In this document: positions 52,991-64,000 of the stretch, one piece after another
Layout of the letters: every line of letters begins with the position of its first letter
Position numbering within the stretch: the stretch's first letter is position 1
NCBI GenBank assembly: GCA_948470475.1
Contig: OX419343.1
Span: 27,140,353 to 27,204,352, forward strand
Length of the DNA: 64,000 bases
DNA from: Galaxea fascicularis
Taxonomy: Eukaryota; Cnidaria; Anthozoa; Scleractinia; Euphylliidae
Reading direction: 5' to 3'
Translations under genes and position numbers: made by a program
The notes under the pieces: model-generated
Seen by the model: only the letters and a program-made list of their open reading frames with translations
Database searches by the model: none
What the model was told of the DNA's origin: nothing

Positions 52991-54381
52991 CGTTCGATAT
53001 CCCTTGATGTGAACAAGGACATAGTCTTATGCAGTGTGAACAAGTACCTGCTGGGGCCAAGTGTCTACCAGATAACATCCCTGTCCCTACCCCAAGTGGG
53101 GAGGAACTGAAAAAAAAAAATTGCGGTGGCATTTCGCCAACGAAAACAGCTCTTTTAAAGTATTCTCTCACCCACAATCGAAAGAATTTTTCAGGTGATT
53201 TTTGCGAGGAATTTCCGGCGAGTATTTGAAATGATTTGTTGCGTGAAAAGTAATCGGTGTCAAGGATTTCTGCACCACCCAAAAATCGACCGTATGTGGT
53301 ATGACAATTATCTTTATCCATATAATACAAAGACCCAATAATTCTCTTTCATTGTATTTCCATGTTAGTTAAATATTAATGCAAATATAGTTTTAGTTAA
53401 TCGTTCCAATCCTATGTTTACATATTGATCGCTGTATTTTATCAAGCCATAAAAAGTATAAATAATCTGATTATGTAAATGATCAAATCTGCGGCGCAAT
53501 CCGTTAACTGACTCCAAATTGCTTTTGTTGTTGTTTTTTGCTTGTTTTTCTTTTCTTGTAATGGTCCTCAGTTCAGGGGGGACCGCTCCTGCCACTTCAA
53601 CTGAGGGGAGCGGGCTGTAAAATCGTTAAAACCCATCTAACTCAGACTTATTCCGTCAGACTTGGAAGTTTTCCCTCGAGATCTGCCAGCTTGGATTATG
53701 CCGTAAAGGTAGTTTTCATTTTTGGAAATACATTTCACTAAATTTGTTATTTTCTACGAATTACCGGCAGTTTGGTGGCTTATCCAATACAATTAATATG
53801 CAGAATGAGTGTAACACTTGAGATCATTATTGTCCACCCACTTGGTCGAACTTGGCCTTTGATGTCACAGCGTCTGTCACGGCATGTACGGTTGGATTAA
53901 GCTTAAAATAATTAAACAGTCCAAACAAGGGATCAGGCGCTACACCAGACGAATAAAGGAAGAAACAAAAATTGAGAAAAAGACGGAAAATTAAAAAAGT
54001 TGGTTTCACGAAAAAAAAAACACGTGAACAACTTATGCACCCCGGGAGTTACCCACGTGGTTTGCCCACGCCATTTCAAATTGATGTTCCACCGTGAGTG
54101 AATGTGCGAAAGGGTATACTTTATATACTGTTCTGTGTTTGGCCTTTTGGCTTTACTTCGGTACAGCTGGTGAATCGGATTTCTTGTAAAATAGTCTGGG
54201 CAATCCTTGAGTAGTTTTTAATAATGATGGTCTCTCAGGAGTAGTTTGACTTTCAGTTTTAAGGACCGAGGAAGTCACAGACGATAGATATGCATCGAAG
54301 CACAACGGGATCTCTTCGAACCATGCTAACGGAAGTTACTGCCCGCTAGATTGGCACATAGTGGCAAGTTCCAACACAAAA

Positions 54382-55110
54382 ATGGCAACAAGTATGTACA
54401 ACAATAGAGGAAAAACACATCGTACCAAAGAACGAGAAAATCTGACACGATTCGCTTTGAGCGGTATGTCTTGTATGTGTGCTGCTACAGGTAAGCTGTT
54501 TATAATATTTGTCAATTTCTTAACCCTAAGATCATGTTCATAAAGGAACACTGTATTCTCATCATTTTTTTCTTTGAAATAGGGGAACAAAGAATTTGTA
54601 ATCACGGCCATCCGTTCCTCAGAACTAACTTTACATTGAACCTAGTTGCTTCGTAGCAGTAGTGAAAGTGCAACGACGACGAGGAAGAATTTCCCATAGG
54701 CCTGAACCTCATTCTGTAGCTACAATGATTTATTACGTGTGGATTTCCTGATTTACCTTTGTAGGTTTCTCGCACCATTCTGTTCCTAACGGAATATGAC
54801 TTTTTTTGCTTGATGGGAATATTTAGCACACCAGAACATTCTATTATGAATACGTGACCGCATACTTGCATCAGATTATTACGTCATAATGTTTTTGTTC
54901 AAAAAGTTTCTTCTTGTACATGAACCTCTGCTGAGGTTAAGCGATTAGTGTCACTTAAGCTTAATTAATGGAAATGGCACTGAGTGGAGTGCAATTTGGT
55001 CTGAAATCATATACATGATTTCAAATCACAAGTATGATTTTAGACCAAAAATTCAACAGAATGGTGTGTTGTAAAGTGAACCTTGAGATGAAGTGCTATA
55101 TAAATCATCA

Positions 55111-55147
<37 letters not shown>

Positions 55148-56890
55148 CATATAATTACACTTTATTACTCCCATTTTGAAAAAATCACACAGTTTTTTGT
55201 CACTATTAAAATATTATTTTCAGGAAACCTGGTTTTGCTGGCTAAGAAAAAGGATGTGACTTAGAACAAAAAATGGTACAATTTGTGAATTTATTACACC
55301 CATTTTGAAAAACTTGTCATTCATGAAATCTGATTGGCTCTCAACAGTGCAATTTATTCCCAAATTGCACCATTTTTTGCTCTAAATCACATTTTTTTTA
55401 AGCCCATCAAAATTCAAAACTGGTTTTAGTGAAGTGAACATTAAACAAATATTAATATTGACAAAAAACTGTGTGATTTTGAAATGGGTGTAACAAAGTG
55501 GTAATTGAACTTCGTGTCATGCAATTTTGGTCTAAAATCATACTTGTGATTTCAAATCAAACTTGCGCTGTGTGCAAATTCGATTTTGAAATCATGCGTA
55601 TGATTTCTGACCAAATTGCACTCCACTCAATTCAGTTACCATTATTAATTGCACTGTTGAGAGTCAATCAGATTGCAAGAATAACCAGTGGTTTCAGAAT
55701 TGGTGTAATAAAACAGATAAGCTTTGTGTTTAATTCTTTTGATGATTGTCCTCCAGTTACAAATCCTATCGATGTGATCAAGACTCGTATGCAACTGGAA
55801 AATGAATTAGGCTGCCAACATGAAAGCAGGAACATATTTCATAATCGCTATTACCGTGGTTTGGTTAGAGGTGCTCTGCGAATTGCTCAGGAAGAAGGAT
55901 TGCAAGGTTTATACAAGGGGTAAGTCTTCTACTGTGTTTGCTCTAACTCTGAATATTTTTAATACTGAAGCTCAAATGAAACAGGATTGGAAAAATGTTT
56001 CATGCAGTAATAACAAGTCACCATTACAACTGTAGTTAATGTTGTCAAAGGGATTTGAAGCATCAAAATAGCAAACTATTGTGATCATTGTGTAATAATT
56101 TTACCTGCCAAAAAATAAACTGTAGAAAGAGTGCAAAACACAATGCTTTTTAACTCCAAGTTCTGTGGTTCATGACCACTTTGATTTTCTCATTGTCCTT
56201 AGCATCACTCCATCACTGATGAGAGAAGCCTCATACAGTACATTAAGACTGGGTTTATATGAGCCTCTTAAGGAGTTGTTTGGAGCTAAAGATCGTGCCC
56301 ACAATCCTCTCTGGAAGAAAGTCTGTGCAGCAGCAATTGCAGCAGCAATAGGAAGCGCAATTGCTTGCCCTACAGATGTGGTCAAGATACGTCTAATGTC
56401 TCTGCCATCAGGTAACCAGTGGGAGTACAAGCACACCCTTCATGCTTTTCAGGCAATTGTGTCGAGTGAAGGAATAAGAGGTCTTTGGACAGGAGTCAGT
56501 GCCACTGTGAAGAGGTCGACATTAGTGTCGGCAACTGCAGTTTCATCATATGATCACACTAAACATGCTATATTGAATGCGAAGCTCATGACGGAAGGAC
56601 CTTGTCTACACATTGTTGCATCTTCAATAGCAGGGTTTGTAACAAACTGTGTCACTTCACCCATCGATATGGTTCGTACAAGATTTATGAATCAGAAAAA
56701 AGACCACAACAAGAAGCCAGTATTGTACAGGGGAACCTTTGACTGCATTGTGAAGACAGTAAGGAAAGAGGGACTCTTTGGTCTTTACAAAGGGTTTATT
56801 CCCAATTGGACTAGAACTGGTACTCATACAGTTGTTACATTCTTCATTTTTGAACAGTTAAGAGTCTTTGTTGGTATGGAACCAATCTAG
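54382..56890 (+). CDS. Mitochondrial carrier, SLC25 family, OGC/DIC/UCP-like
   Basis: Three exons: 54382-54490, 55757-55919 and 56203-56890 (TAG at 56888-56890); 960 nt, 319 aa. The short first exon (ends MSCMCAAT) supplies helix 1; its split codon joins to VTNPIDVIKTRMQ. Three repeats with carrier signatures: P40-I-D-V-I-K-T-R47, P147-T-D-V-V-K-I-R154 and P244-I-D-M-V-R-T-R251, each followed by an EG..GL(Y/W).G motif (82-91, 179-188, 279-288). Six membrane helices in the inner mitochondrial membrane are expected. REASYSTLRLGLYE (98-111) and RTGTHTVVTFFIFEQ (295-309) match the oxoglutarate/dicarboxylate/uncoupling branch, with arginines at R98, R195 and R295 near the usual contact sites, suggesting a carboxylate or other anion substrate. 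Which one cannot be told. Intron 1 carries a 0.7-kb inverted-repeat element. Confidence 0.95.
54960..55650. mobile_element. Long inverted-repeat element in SLC25 intron 1
   Basis: TTAATTAATGG and GAGTGGAGTGCAATTTGGTC with GAAATCATATACATGATTTC at the left face GAAATCATGCGTATGATTTC, GACCAAATTGCACTCCACTC and ATTATTAATT at the right. Further pairs lie inside (TTTGAAAAAATCACACAGTT against ACTGTGTGATTTTGAAATGG). A separate tail of the retroelement type (GTGCTATATAAAT plus ATT repeats) at 55091-55146 seems nested in it. The arms are diverged, so the element is old. Confidence 0.75.
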
Positions 56891-56948
56891 ATTACCATGA
56901 TGAAGGACATATGACTGATATAAGTGCAATTTCAATGAACAGGAAAAG

Positions 56949-56954
56949 AATAAA
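56949..56954 (+). promoter_or_regulatory. Candidate polyadenylation signal (AATAAA) of the SLC25 gene
   Basis: The hexamer lies 59 bp beyond the TAG. A second AATAAA lies near 57020. Confidence 0.55.
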
Positions 56955-57201
56955 TATTATTATACGAAATTCACCCCTGTGCTCTATTAAATTCTAACTG
57001 CCTTGAATTCAGGGAGTCAAATAAAAAAACTATCAGACTGTATGTGACAGATACGTTGTACTATACACATGATGTGAGTAAAAATATGACATAGACTATC
57101 AGCAGTCACTTTGTTCCTTTATGTAAATTTGCAACTGGCTAAGGAAGGATTCTTGATGAGCCACAAAGGCACAGGTCATAATAGATACAACAGAAGATTT
57201 T

Positions 57202-57271
57202 GAGCAGAACAGGGAAGTGTGTTCATTCTTTGTTTTCTTTGCATGGATGAACACACTTCCCTGTTTTGCTC
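57202..57271. repeat. Near-perfect hairpin with 25-bp arms
   Basis: GAGCAGAACAGGGAAGTGTG and TTCAT face ATGAACACACTTCCCTGTTT and TGCTC across a 20-base loop (TCTTTGTTTTCTTTGCATGG). Only one or two mispairs are seen. It lies 310 bp past the SLC25 stop codon. The size and shape fit a small-RNA precursor or a tiny MITE; I cannot decide from sequence alone. Confidence 0.75.
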
Positions 57272-59913
57272 TTCTTCTAGTTGCAAGCATACAGTACATG
57301 TAAATCTTGTTGAGTGATTTCTACATAGTTTTCTGCTTGTTTATGCTGGACTGTCACTAAGTTAATTCTGAGCTACATGGCTTTAACATTGATGACATTT
57401 GTTCCAATGTGAGTAGTATTATTTTCAACGGACAACATCACCCTGAAACATCAAGGTTCCATCCAGGGTATTCAACCATAACAGGTGTTACCTGTTACCA
57501 CCATTAATAACAAACTCTGCATGTACACCTGTAGGCTCTGAGGAAGGAAGGAAGAAAGGAAGAATGGATGAATAACAATCAAAATTATTCAAAGAAGAAA
57601 TTCTGGTTTGCAGATCTCTTTATTTTGTTGGTGCCCTTTATTTTTATTAATTCTGTTATTGCACAGAAATTAAGAAATGGCAGCTCCCTGTTTCTCTTAT
57701 TATTTAACAAAATACCACAGACAGTCAAAGAAACAAGTCAATTCCTCAGGTATGCAGCATTGAATTTCTTTCTTTTCAGTCATCATTTTTGTGTTTCACT
57801 TTGTGAAATGTTTATGAAATAGTCTTTATTTAGCAGAGTTTGATATTTGACTGAATTATGATTGAAGCCATGCATTCATTACACACTTAAACATTCCTGA
57901 ATAGAAAGATGCTGTATAATTGCTACGCAATATGTCTTTGCATTGAAATAATATTAAAAACTATAATTCAAATTTCCTTTCCTTGTGGCTGAACTTTTTT
58001 TCAGGCTTTATCTGAATAGTTTCCATAACTGCGATGATCATTTACATCTTCATCTGATACCGGTATATATTTTCACTTATCAGAGACTACCAAAGCTCTC
58101 TGATTTGTCTTTTAATTATTATTATTATTATTATTATTATTATTGTTGTTGTTGTTATTATTAATTTTGTTAGTTTTTACTTTTTTTACCAGCATTTATC
58201 TTTGTAAATGGTGGTGGTATTGATATTCATGATGATGATGATGATGATGATTATTATTATTATTATTATGTTCGTTTCTTGTTACCCCAGAGCATCAAGC
58301 TATATCCCATAGCCTTAGATGTCTAGGGTCCATCACGAGGATCTTGTCTGCCCAACAAACGAGCTTTTTGAAGCAAAGATATTGTTAAGTCCTGATAATG
58401 GTCGATCTTCTTCCGTTCTTTTTCTTTTATGCACGATGTACAGTGACAGGTCTCTTATTACTATTATTATTATTATTATTATTATTCTCAATCATGCTAA
58501 ATTGCTTGACAATCATAATTCTGGTATAACGCCCCCTTTACAATACTAAATTTTAATGTACTTTTGGGGGCTCGCATATTATACTGCCCAAAATTGGCAG
58601 GAACTTGATTTCGCGTTGTTAAATCATTCAGGTCGCGAGAAATTGTTTAGCATTTTTTATTAATGATTAACGGAGGGCATACACATACTATAAGCAAACG
58701 TACATATGCACGTCCAAATGCGAACACCAGAACGCGAGAGTGCTGTGGCTTGTAAAATCACGAATAATTTATTTTGATTTTGTTAAACAAGTGAAAGGAG
58801 GACTGCGGAGAAAATTATGAAAATGTCTCGTAAAATCGCTCATCGTTTGTGCAAACAAAAAGCGTAGAAGATAGACAATAAATATTGGGCCAGGCGTTAT
58901 CGTGTTTCTGGTTATAACTGGGTTTCGTCTTTGTACTTTGTTAAATCTTTTTTGGATGAGATTGCAATTTAGCAAAAGCAAGAACTAATTACTTTGTGAA
59001 TTGCAATTATTGATAAGTGTATTCAGTGAATACACTTTTTGCACATTGAATCCAGGAGTTAATGAATCCCAGCACGAAAATGGAGACCAATCGGGTATTT
59101 TGTCGTTTTGAACTGAAAGCAAACAAAAAAGCATTTTTTGTCGCAGGAAATGTCAGGAAGCCAAACAGAGTGCACTTAAAAATAGTTTGATGGTTTGACA
59201 ATGTACAGGACGCAACTACTTCCTCACTTCAAACAATGCGCGGCGGCTCGTATGTGCGATTAAATATGTTTTATTAAACAGAAGTAAAAACCTTGTATAT
59301 ACTCCACAAACTGCTTGTTTGCCGTATCATCTTCCCTTTGCAAAAAATCTGTCACTTAACAGCCAAAAGAAGAGCGTCCATTTGATAGTTTGGTATGTGT
59401 ATTGGCCGGTTGAGATCATAGAGGTCTTACCACCAACTCCCAATGTTTTTATTATTTAAAAATGCTGAATTCTCGGTTAGAAAGCTGATGGAATTAGATA
59501 AGAATAATCAATACTCACAGGAGGGATTTAAATCCGAAATACCGTACGGTCTATTTAGGCCTATGTCTGCAAGACACAAGTCTTGATTTACATACAGAGC
59601 GTTTAGTTTAAATTTTTTTAGTCAATTATGTTATTCAAATCACCACAAAAATCTCGCTGAAATTACCTTAAGTCACCTGGTGATCAAGTAAATAAAGCGG
59701 AAATCCTGACTTTGTTTTGACAATGTTCAGTTGCGTTTTAGGCGAACTCCGCCGGGAACACGAGGATGCCGGCGATTGTGAATCATAATATCATGAATTG
59801 GGTTTGGCCAGATGACATCCAATAAACCGCCTTAAGCTTTTATTGCAAAGTACAAATGAGGAAGTTAGACTTGTGATATTTCTCATATAATACTTATTAA
59901 ACCATATATTGAT

Positions 59914-61332
59914 TCACATGGAAGTTGTTACGTGTTCTTTCTTAAAATAGTATCTGCGGTCGATCTCCTTTGATTCTCGACCTAATGAATTTCCTAGCAA
60001 TGTAGTAGAAGTGTTAAAATCTCGAATTTCCTCTCTGTTCTGTAATTGATTGAATGTTAGCTCTTTGTATTGGTGAATAACAGCTACCTCGCCGATACTA
60101 TTTCTGCTTTGGTTTCCTACATATTGCCCATTCATTTGTGAGTTTTGAACAGCTTCTTTAATTTCATAGCCTGGACAAGAGTACGCTCGTAATCGAGCCA
60201 ATTCTATTTCATTGTTTCTTCCTAAGAAATTTCCCAAAGCCTCTCCAAGTCCTATTTGCGGATAGCTTTGTCCTTCAACCCACTTTATAGGATCTCTGAA
60301 ACTAGTCGTTACTACGGGTAGAGAGAATGCCCTTTGGCGTCTATGCGGTGCTACCACCCTCTTAATTGTCACTTCCCCGGTTGTCGAAGAAGGTCTCCGA
60401 ATCACATCTTTGAACGCTGTGGATCGCATGCAGTAGAGTGAAGGGTTGATGGCACAATTAAGGTATCCACTCCAATAAGCAACCCGCCCTAAAATCCAAG
60501 GTAGCTGCGAGGCGTCATCAAAAATGATAGCCAACGTAATCAGGAGGAAAAATGGGAGCCAGCATAAAACGAAAGTTGCAAACATCAGACACAATGTAAC
60601 CACAAGTTTTCTTGTCATAGCTGAGGAGATTTTTCTCTGTTTCGAGCTACGGTGGACTTTCTCTTCGTGCGAACGCACTTTGAAGTAAATACGGCAGTAT
60701 GCAAACGACATGCCGCAAACTGGAAAGACAAATGTGACTGTAGCAAGAAATGTCAGTTTCAATTTATCGCCTAAACTTTCAGGAAATGCCAAGCCACAGT
60801 GAGCAGTTGTTGGATTGAAAACAATGTAGCTCCAACTTTCGAAAGGGCCGAGAGAAACTAATGAGAACACAAAACAGGCACACCATAGCGCCAACAAATG
60901 AAACTTTGCCGCTTTTAGGGTGATTTGCAACCGTCTACAAGTTGGAGGCCTCACGATCGCAAAATAGTTTTGAGCGGCAATTAAGGATAACGTGAAAATT
61001 GAAATGCAGAAGAAGAAATTGTTTAGAAAGCCGTTCAAAATACACCAGTGTCTCTCCAAGGCAAACTTTCTTCGAACGCTGTGTAAAATTGGGAAAGGTG
61101 TGCACATTGTCAAGGCACCGACATTAGCCACTGCTAAATTTGCGAGGAAAACAAAGGTTGGATTTCTCAAGTTCTTATTTTTGTACACAGATCTGAAAAT
61201 GTACAGATTTCCAGCCACGCCAAGTGCTACAATTATGCTCAGAAATACTACTTGAATTATCGCCTCCTCTTGCCCGTAAATTAATCCAAATGTTGGGTTT
61301 TCTTGGCTAAAATTCAACGTAGAATTGAACAT
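59914..61332 (-). CDS. Intronless class A (rhodopsin-like) GPCR with long tail
   Basis: 472 aa, one exon, ATG 61330-61332. Seven helices: about 24-48 (GVAGN, N42), 60-83 (NLAVAN, with N70 where Asp is usual), 97-123, 143-163, 192-215, 240-270 and 282-302. C97 and C179 form the usual disulfide pair. CWLP is intact at 257-260 and NPSLY at 296-300. The DRY box reads Q121-N122-Y123, so the helix-3 Arg is missing. N-glycosylation sites at N3 and N7. The tail of about 170 residues is Ser/Thr-rich, with VHRSSKQRK in loop 3 as a phosphorylation-type region. It is not closely related to the receptor at 9648-10700. No ligand can be assigned; loss of Arg3.50 is seen in some atypical or decoy receptors. 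Confidence 0.94.
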   Translation of the reverse strand: MFNSTLNFSQENPTFGLIYGQEEAIIQVVFLSIIVALGVAGNLYIFRSVYKNKNLRNPTFVFLANLAVANVGALTMCTPFPILHSVRRKFALERHWCILNGFLNNFFFCISIFTLSLIAAQNYFAIVRPPTCRRLQITLKAAKFHLLALWCACFVFSLVSLGPFESWSYIVFNPTTAHCGLAFPESLGDKLKLTFLATVTFVFPVCGMSFAYCRIYFKVRSHEEKVHRSSKQRKISSAMTRKLVVTLCLMFATFVLCWLPFFLLITLAIIFDDASQLPWILGRVAYWSGYLNCAINPSLYCMRSTAFKDVIRRPSSTTGEVTIKRVVAPHRRQRAFSLPVVTTSFRDPIKWVEGQSYPQIGLGEALGNFLGRNNEIELARLRAYSCPGYEIKEAVQNSQMNGQYVGNQSRNSIGEVAVIHQYKELTFNQLQNREEIRDFNTSTTLLGNSLGRESKEIDRRYYFKKEHVTTSM

Positions 61333-64000
61333 GGTGGGATTTTAGTTGTCCCTTTCTTGTCAGCAGACGTCCATTTTGAGACTCCTGTCTGTGATCTTTC
61401 AGTTTAAACTGAACTGAGATTGTTTCCTGATTTAATTCCTGTCCTTTTCAATCGCCGTTTCTTGACAGGCGAACGTCACTCACAGCCCGTTTAATTCCAC
61501 CTCCAGCTGAATTGATCGTCATGGAGCGACTGAGATAAACTGTTTGACATAAGTCCTTTATTACCGTCACGTCGCTCTCTGTTTTTCACCTTTCATTCCG
61601 CTTGTAAGCGTCTTCCCGTTTCATACCACTATGATCTCTTTCCTGTTTGCTGAAAAATAATAATCTATGTAAGTTGATTGGAAGACAACCGTGACTAAGT
61701 TATTTGTTCCTCAAGACTGATGTATGATCCGGAATCCGGAGTTTTTTTTTCTTGAAATTTTAGTCGTCTATCTTCCAATTGGGTCTGAATCCAATGTGCC
61801 CCAGAGTAAGCGCTGAATGTAAGCTGCATGCGAACCAAGCCCTGCTTAATTGTTTTCAGCTCAAAAAGTGAGAAAATATTTGTGAGGAAAATAGTTGAAA
61901 ATGTCAATCAGTGCTTCCAATTTAGCTGCTGAAAGTCCTCAACACAGAGCAGTGAATGCACTTCTCACTCGCTTCAGATTCCCTGAGTCTCCCCTCAGTG
62001 AATTAACATAATAAATCGGAATTATCTTTATTATTATCATTACCTTAGCAACTTTGTTTGAGCCGTGAATAAGTTTCCTGCTATACAATGGACCGAAAAC
62101 AGAAACAACTGTACGTCTTCGTAGAGGCCGTCAATATGACAGGGCCCTGAAAAAATCAGGGATTTTAACAACGTGCTAACGACGCAATTTTAAGATTTTT
62201 ACAAGTTATAAAAACAGCAAACAGTATTTTTATCCGTTCTTACGTTTTCCGGAGCGGAACGTTCATCTCTTGCAAGGATACTCCAACACGTAGTTCATTA
62301 CTTTTATAGAATCCTAAAATTTCTTATTTCAAATATTATTGCAAAAAGAATAGCAGACAGAGAAACGTGTCTTACAACCGCAATATTGACCAATTTGTTT
62401 CCTATTCATTTTGAAACCAAACATTTGGTCGAAGTCATTGTGAATCGCACTTTTTCATAATTGCGTATATATCACCTGGACTATATCTACATTACACTTT
62501 CAAGTAGTCTTCGCTGGAGACACGATTTCTGTCAGTCATACGTGTCGTAATGTATTTATTTTCCAATTCTTCTGTAAATTATTTGACGTTTTTACACATG
62601 TATCTAAGTTAATTTCGTCGGTTATCTGATGTAGAGAATGTTTGTTGTTTTTTTTTTTAAAAAAAGGCCAAATCTAGGATTCTTTTTTCCGATTTGTGTC
62701 TCTAATTTCTAGTAAAATTCGTCCGTTATTGTAATGTTTTCAGTATTTGACCGGAAGACTGATTGATTTTATTTCCAACTTTCGATCTTCATTCCTTCTT
62801 CCCCAAAAGTGATTATCTATGCTTGCGATGTAATCAAATTCTATTCAAAAATATGTTTTCTAAATCATTATTTCGCAAATCACGTGGGCTGTCAATCTGT
62901 ACCAAGCAAATATTACGATCCTTCAAAATATTTTTCTTCAGAGATTTGATTTTTCTCTTTGATTTTTTTTTTTGCGCCGGGCTGCTCATATATCTGGTTG
63001 TATTTTATTTAATTGTTTCTCATATTTGAACCACCAGCCTAGATTTATATATACACACACAGTCACTAAAACCGAATACTCCCATTTACTACTCGCTAAA
63101 ATCAGCCGCGCTCCCGGCATGGTTATCCTGGGGGGGGGGGGGGGGGGGGTGAAAGAATTTTTCCTTTAATTAAAATGTCATTCAAAAGTTTGCCTTTTTT
63201 TCTTGCCTTTTGCTACAGGTTTACATGTAATGGCAGTATCATCGTAATAATCATCATCACCGCGCGCGGCCAACACCATCATTATTAGTCATCTCCTTTT
63301 CAAACACAACATACGGGCAATCGAAATGTCTACTGTAATTTCGCGACTAGCATGAAAAAACTCTGTATCTTTCGAACCTAAAGTAAAGCGGTGGTAACAG
63401 ATAAGATAAACTGAGTCAGAATATGCTAGGCGAGTCTCTTCTACGGTTCACATTCCACAGGTACAGCCGGGTCACTGTTTCATTGACTGGTAACTTTAGC
63501 GAAACAGTTTCACCTCGATCTAAAACAATATTTTGGATAGTGATTAGGGCTCGGAGACACTTTTGGGATTATCTGTAGCATGGTGACCTGTGCTTTGACC
63601 TTTGGGAGATACCTGCCGGAGTATGCATAGTAAAAATTCGACTGCTATCAGTCTCTTACTTCTCAGTCCTAGTTCTGTGGCGCGCATTGGATCTGTATCT
63701 TTACCGACCCGCTATTAATTAAACACGTCTGTTTGCTTGCACTTTCTTCTGTCGTGTCGTGAGGCACCATACATGTTGTTCTTTAATTTACTTTTTCAAA
63801 ATAGTCAATTTTTGTGCCTAAGGCCCCGTTCAGACTAGGTGCCTGTGCCCGGTTCTCGGGAACGGGCACTGGTCTGAACATAGCTTTTTGTTGGTGCCCG
63901 CGCACAAATCTGAGCACCGTGCCCGGGCACGGGCACTCCCTCCAAGGGTAGTACTCGGGCACCGTTCCCGGGCACGGGAACTTGTCTGAACACGTTTTCA
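61333..64000. other. Right end of window, no gene supported
   Basis: Upstream flank of the second GPCR. AT-rich from 61620 to 63120, a G-run at about 63131-63149, and a GC-rich hairpin-prone repeat from 63823. The short frames here have no recognisable content. Confidence 0.55.
63823..64000. repeat. GC-rich hairpin-prone repeat cut by the window end
   Basis: It starts GGCCCCGTTCAGACTAGGTG and contains several self-complementary pieces around GTGCCCGGGCACGGGCAC and GTTCCCGGGCACGGGAAC. GTCTGAACA recurs three times. Its ends recall those of the element at 22344-22596. Confidence 0.55.

Larger units (their letters stand above)
48053..54381. other. Intergenic region of transposon debris
   Basis: Collagen promoter and 5' UTR should be just above 48052 but carry no motif I can support. 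Recognised contents: a SINE (49880-50112, minus), a hAT transposase end (50530-50712, plus), three palindromic elements (50893-51070, 51071-51220, 51568-52043), and a TGCTCGCA-rich repeat (52496-52990). A 68-codon frame ending at 49732 (KRDVELKLDYEKNREVNISE inside it) has no family I know. 53000-54380 shows nothing definite. Confidence 0.6.
56891..59913. other. Intergenic gap between SLC25 gene and second GPCR
   Basis: SLC25 3' UTR at the start, with AATAAA at 56949-56954 (59 bp after the stop). A strong hairpin lies at 57202-57271. Several ATT/GAT microsatellites occupy 58115-58486. The 84-codon frame at 57568-57822 and others here resemble no family and are not called. Confidence 0.6.

Overview
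The window looks like nuclear DNA of a cnidarian, most likely an anthozoan such as a stony coral. This rests on intron-dense animal genes, two intronless class A GPCRs of the kind expanded in cnidarians, an animal fibrillar collagen, an AT-rich background, and many short palindromic (MITE-like) repeats, SINEs and truncated LINE ends. I cannot name the species. No prokaryotic, viral or organellar genes are seen. Layout: 495-3120 (+) is the 3' part of WDR75/UTP17 (ribosome biogenesis), facing tail-to-tail a single-exon Mab-21/cGAS-like nucleotidyltransferase with a TPR-like C-terminus at 3433-5436 (-). A repeat-rich gap follows, then an intronless GPCR at 9648-10700 (-), then a relic-filled gap. 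The whole cytoplasmic dynein intermediate chain gene follows in 16 coding exons at 14064-22211 (+). It converges on a complete fibrillar procollagen gene in 67 coding exons at 23759-48052 (-), which fills about 38% of the window. After 6 kb of transposon debris comes a three-exon mitochondrial carrier (SLC25) at 54382-56890 (+), and a second intronless GPCR at 59914-61332 (-). The last 2.7 kb holds no gene I can support. The exon models were read by hand from GT-AG sites and frame continuity. Three independent checks agree: the dynein exons sum to 1836 nt (611 aa plus stop), the SLC25 exons to 960 nt (319 aa plus stop) and the collagen exons to 4329 nt (1442 aa plus stop). The collagen main helix comes to 1014 residues, the length typical of fibrillar collagens, when one Glu-Ala-Lys triplet is counted. 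The genes are unrelated neighbours rather than an operon-like system. The strongest candidates for new biology are the cGAS-like enzyme with intact catalytic acids fused to a TPR-like region, the collagen's unusual ends (very short N-propeptide, relocated C-propeptide cysteines, two Gly-to-Ala steps), an antisense secreted-peptide-like ORF in a collagen intron, a 25-bp-arm hairpin downstream of the carrier gene, and several families of palindromic elements whose arms match within a copy but differ between copies.
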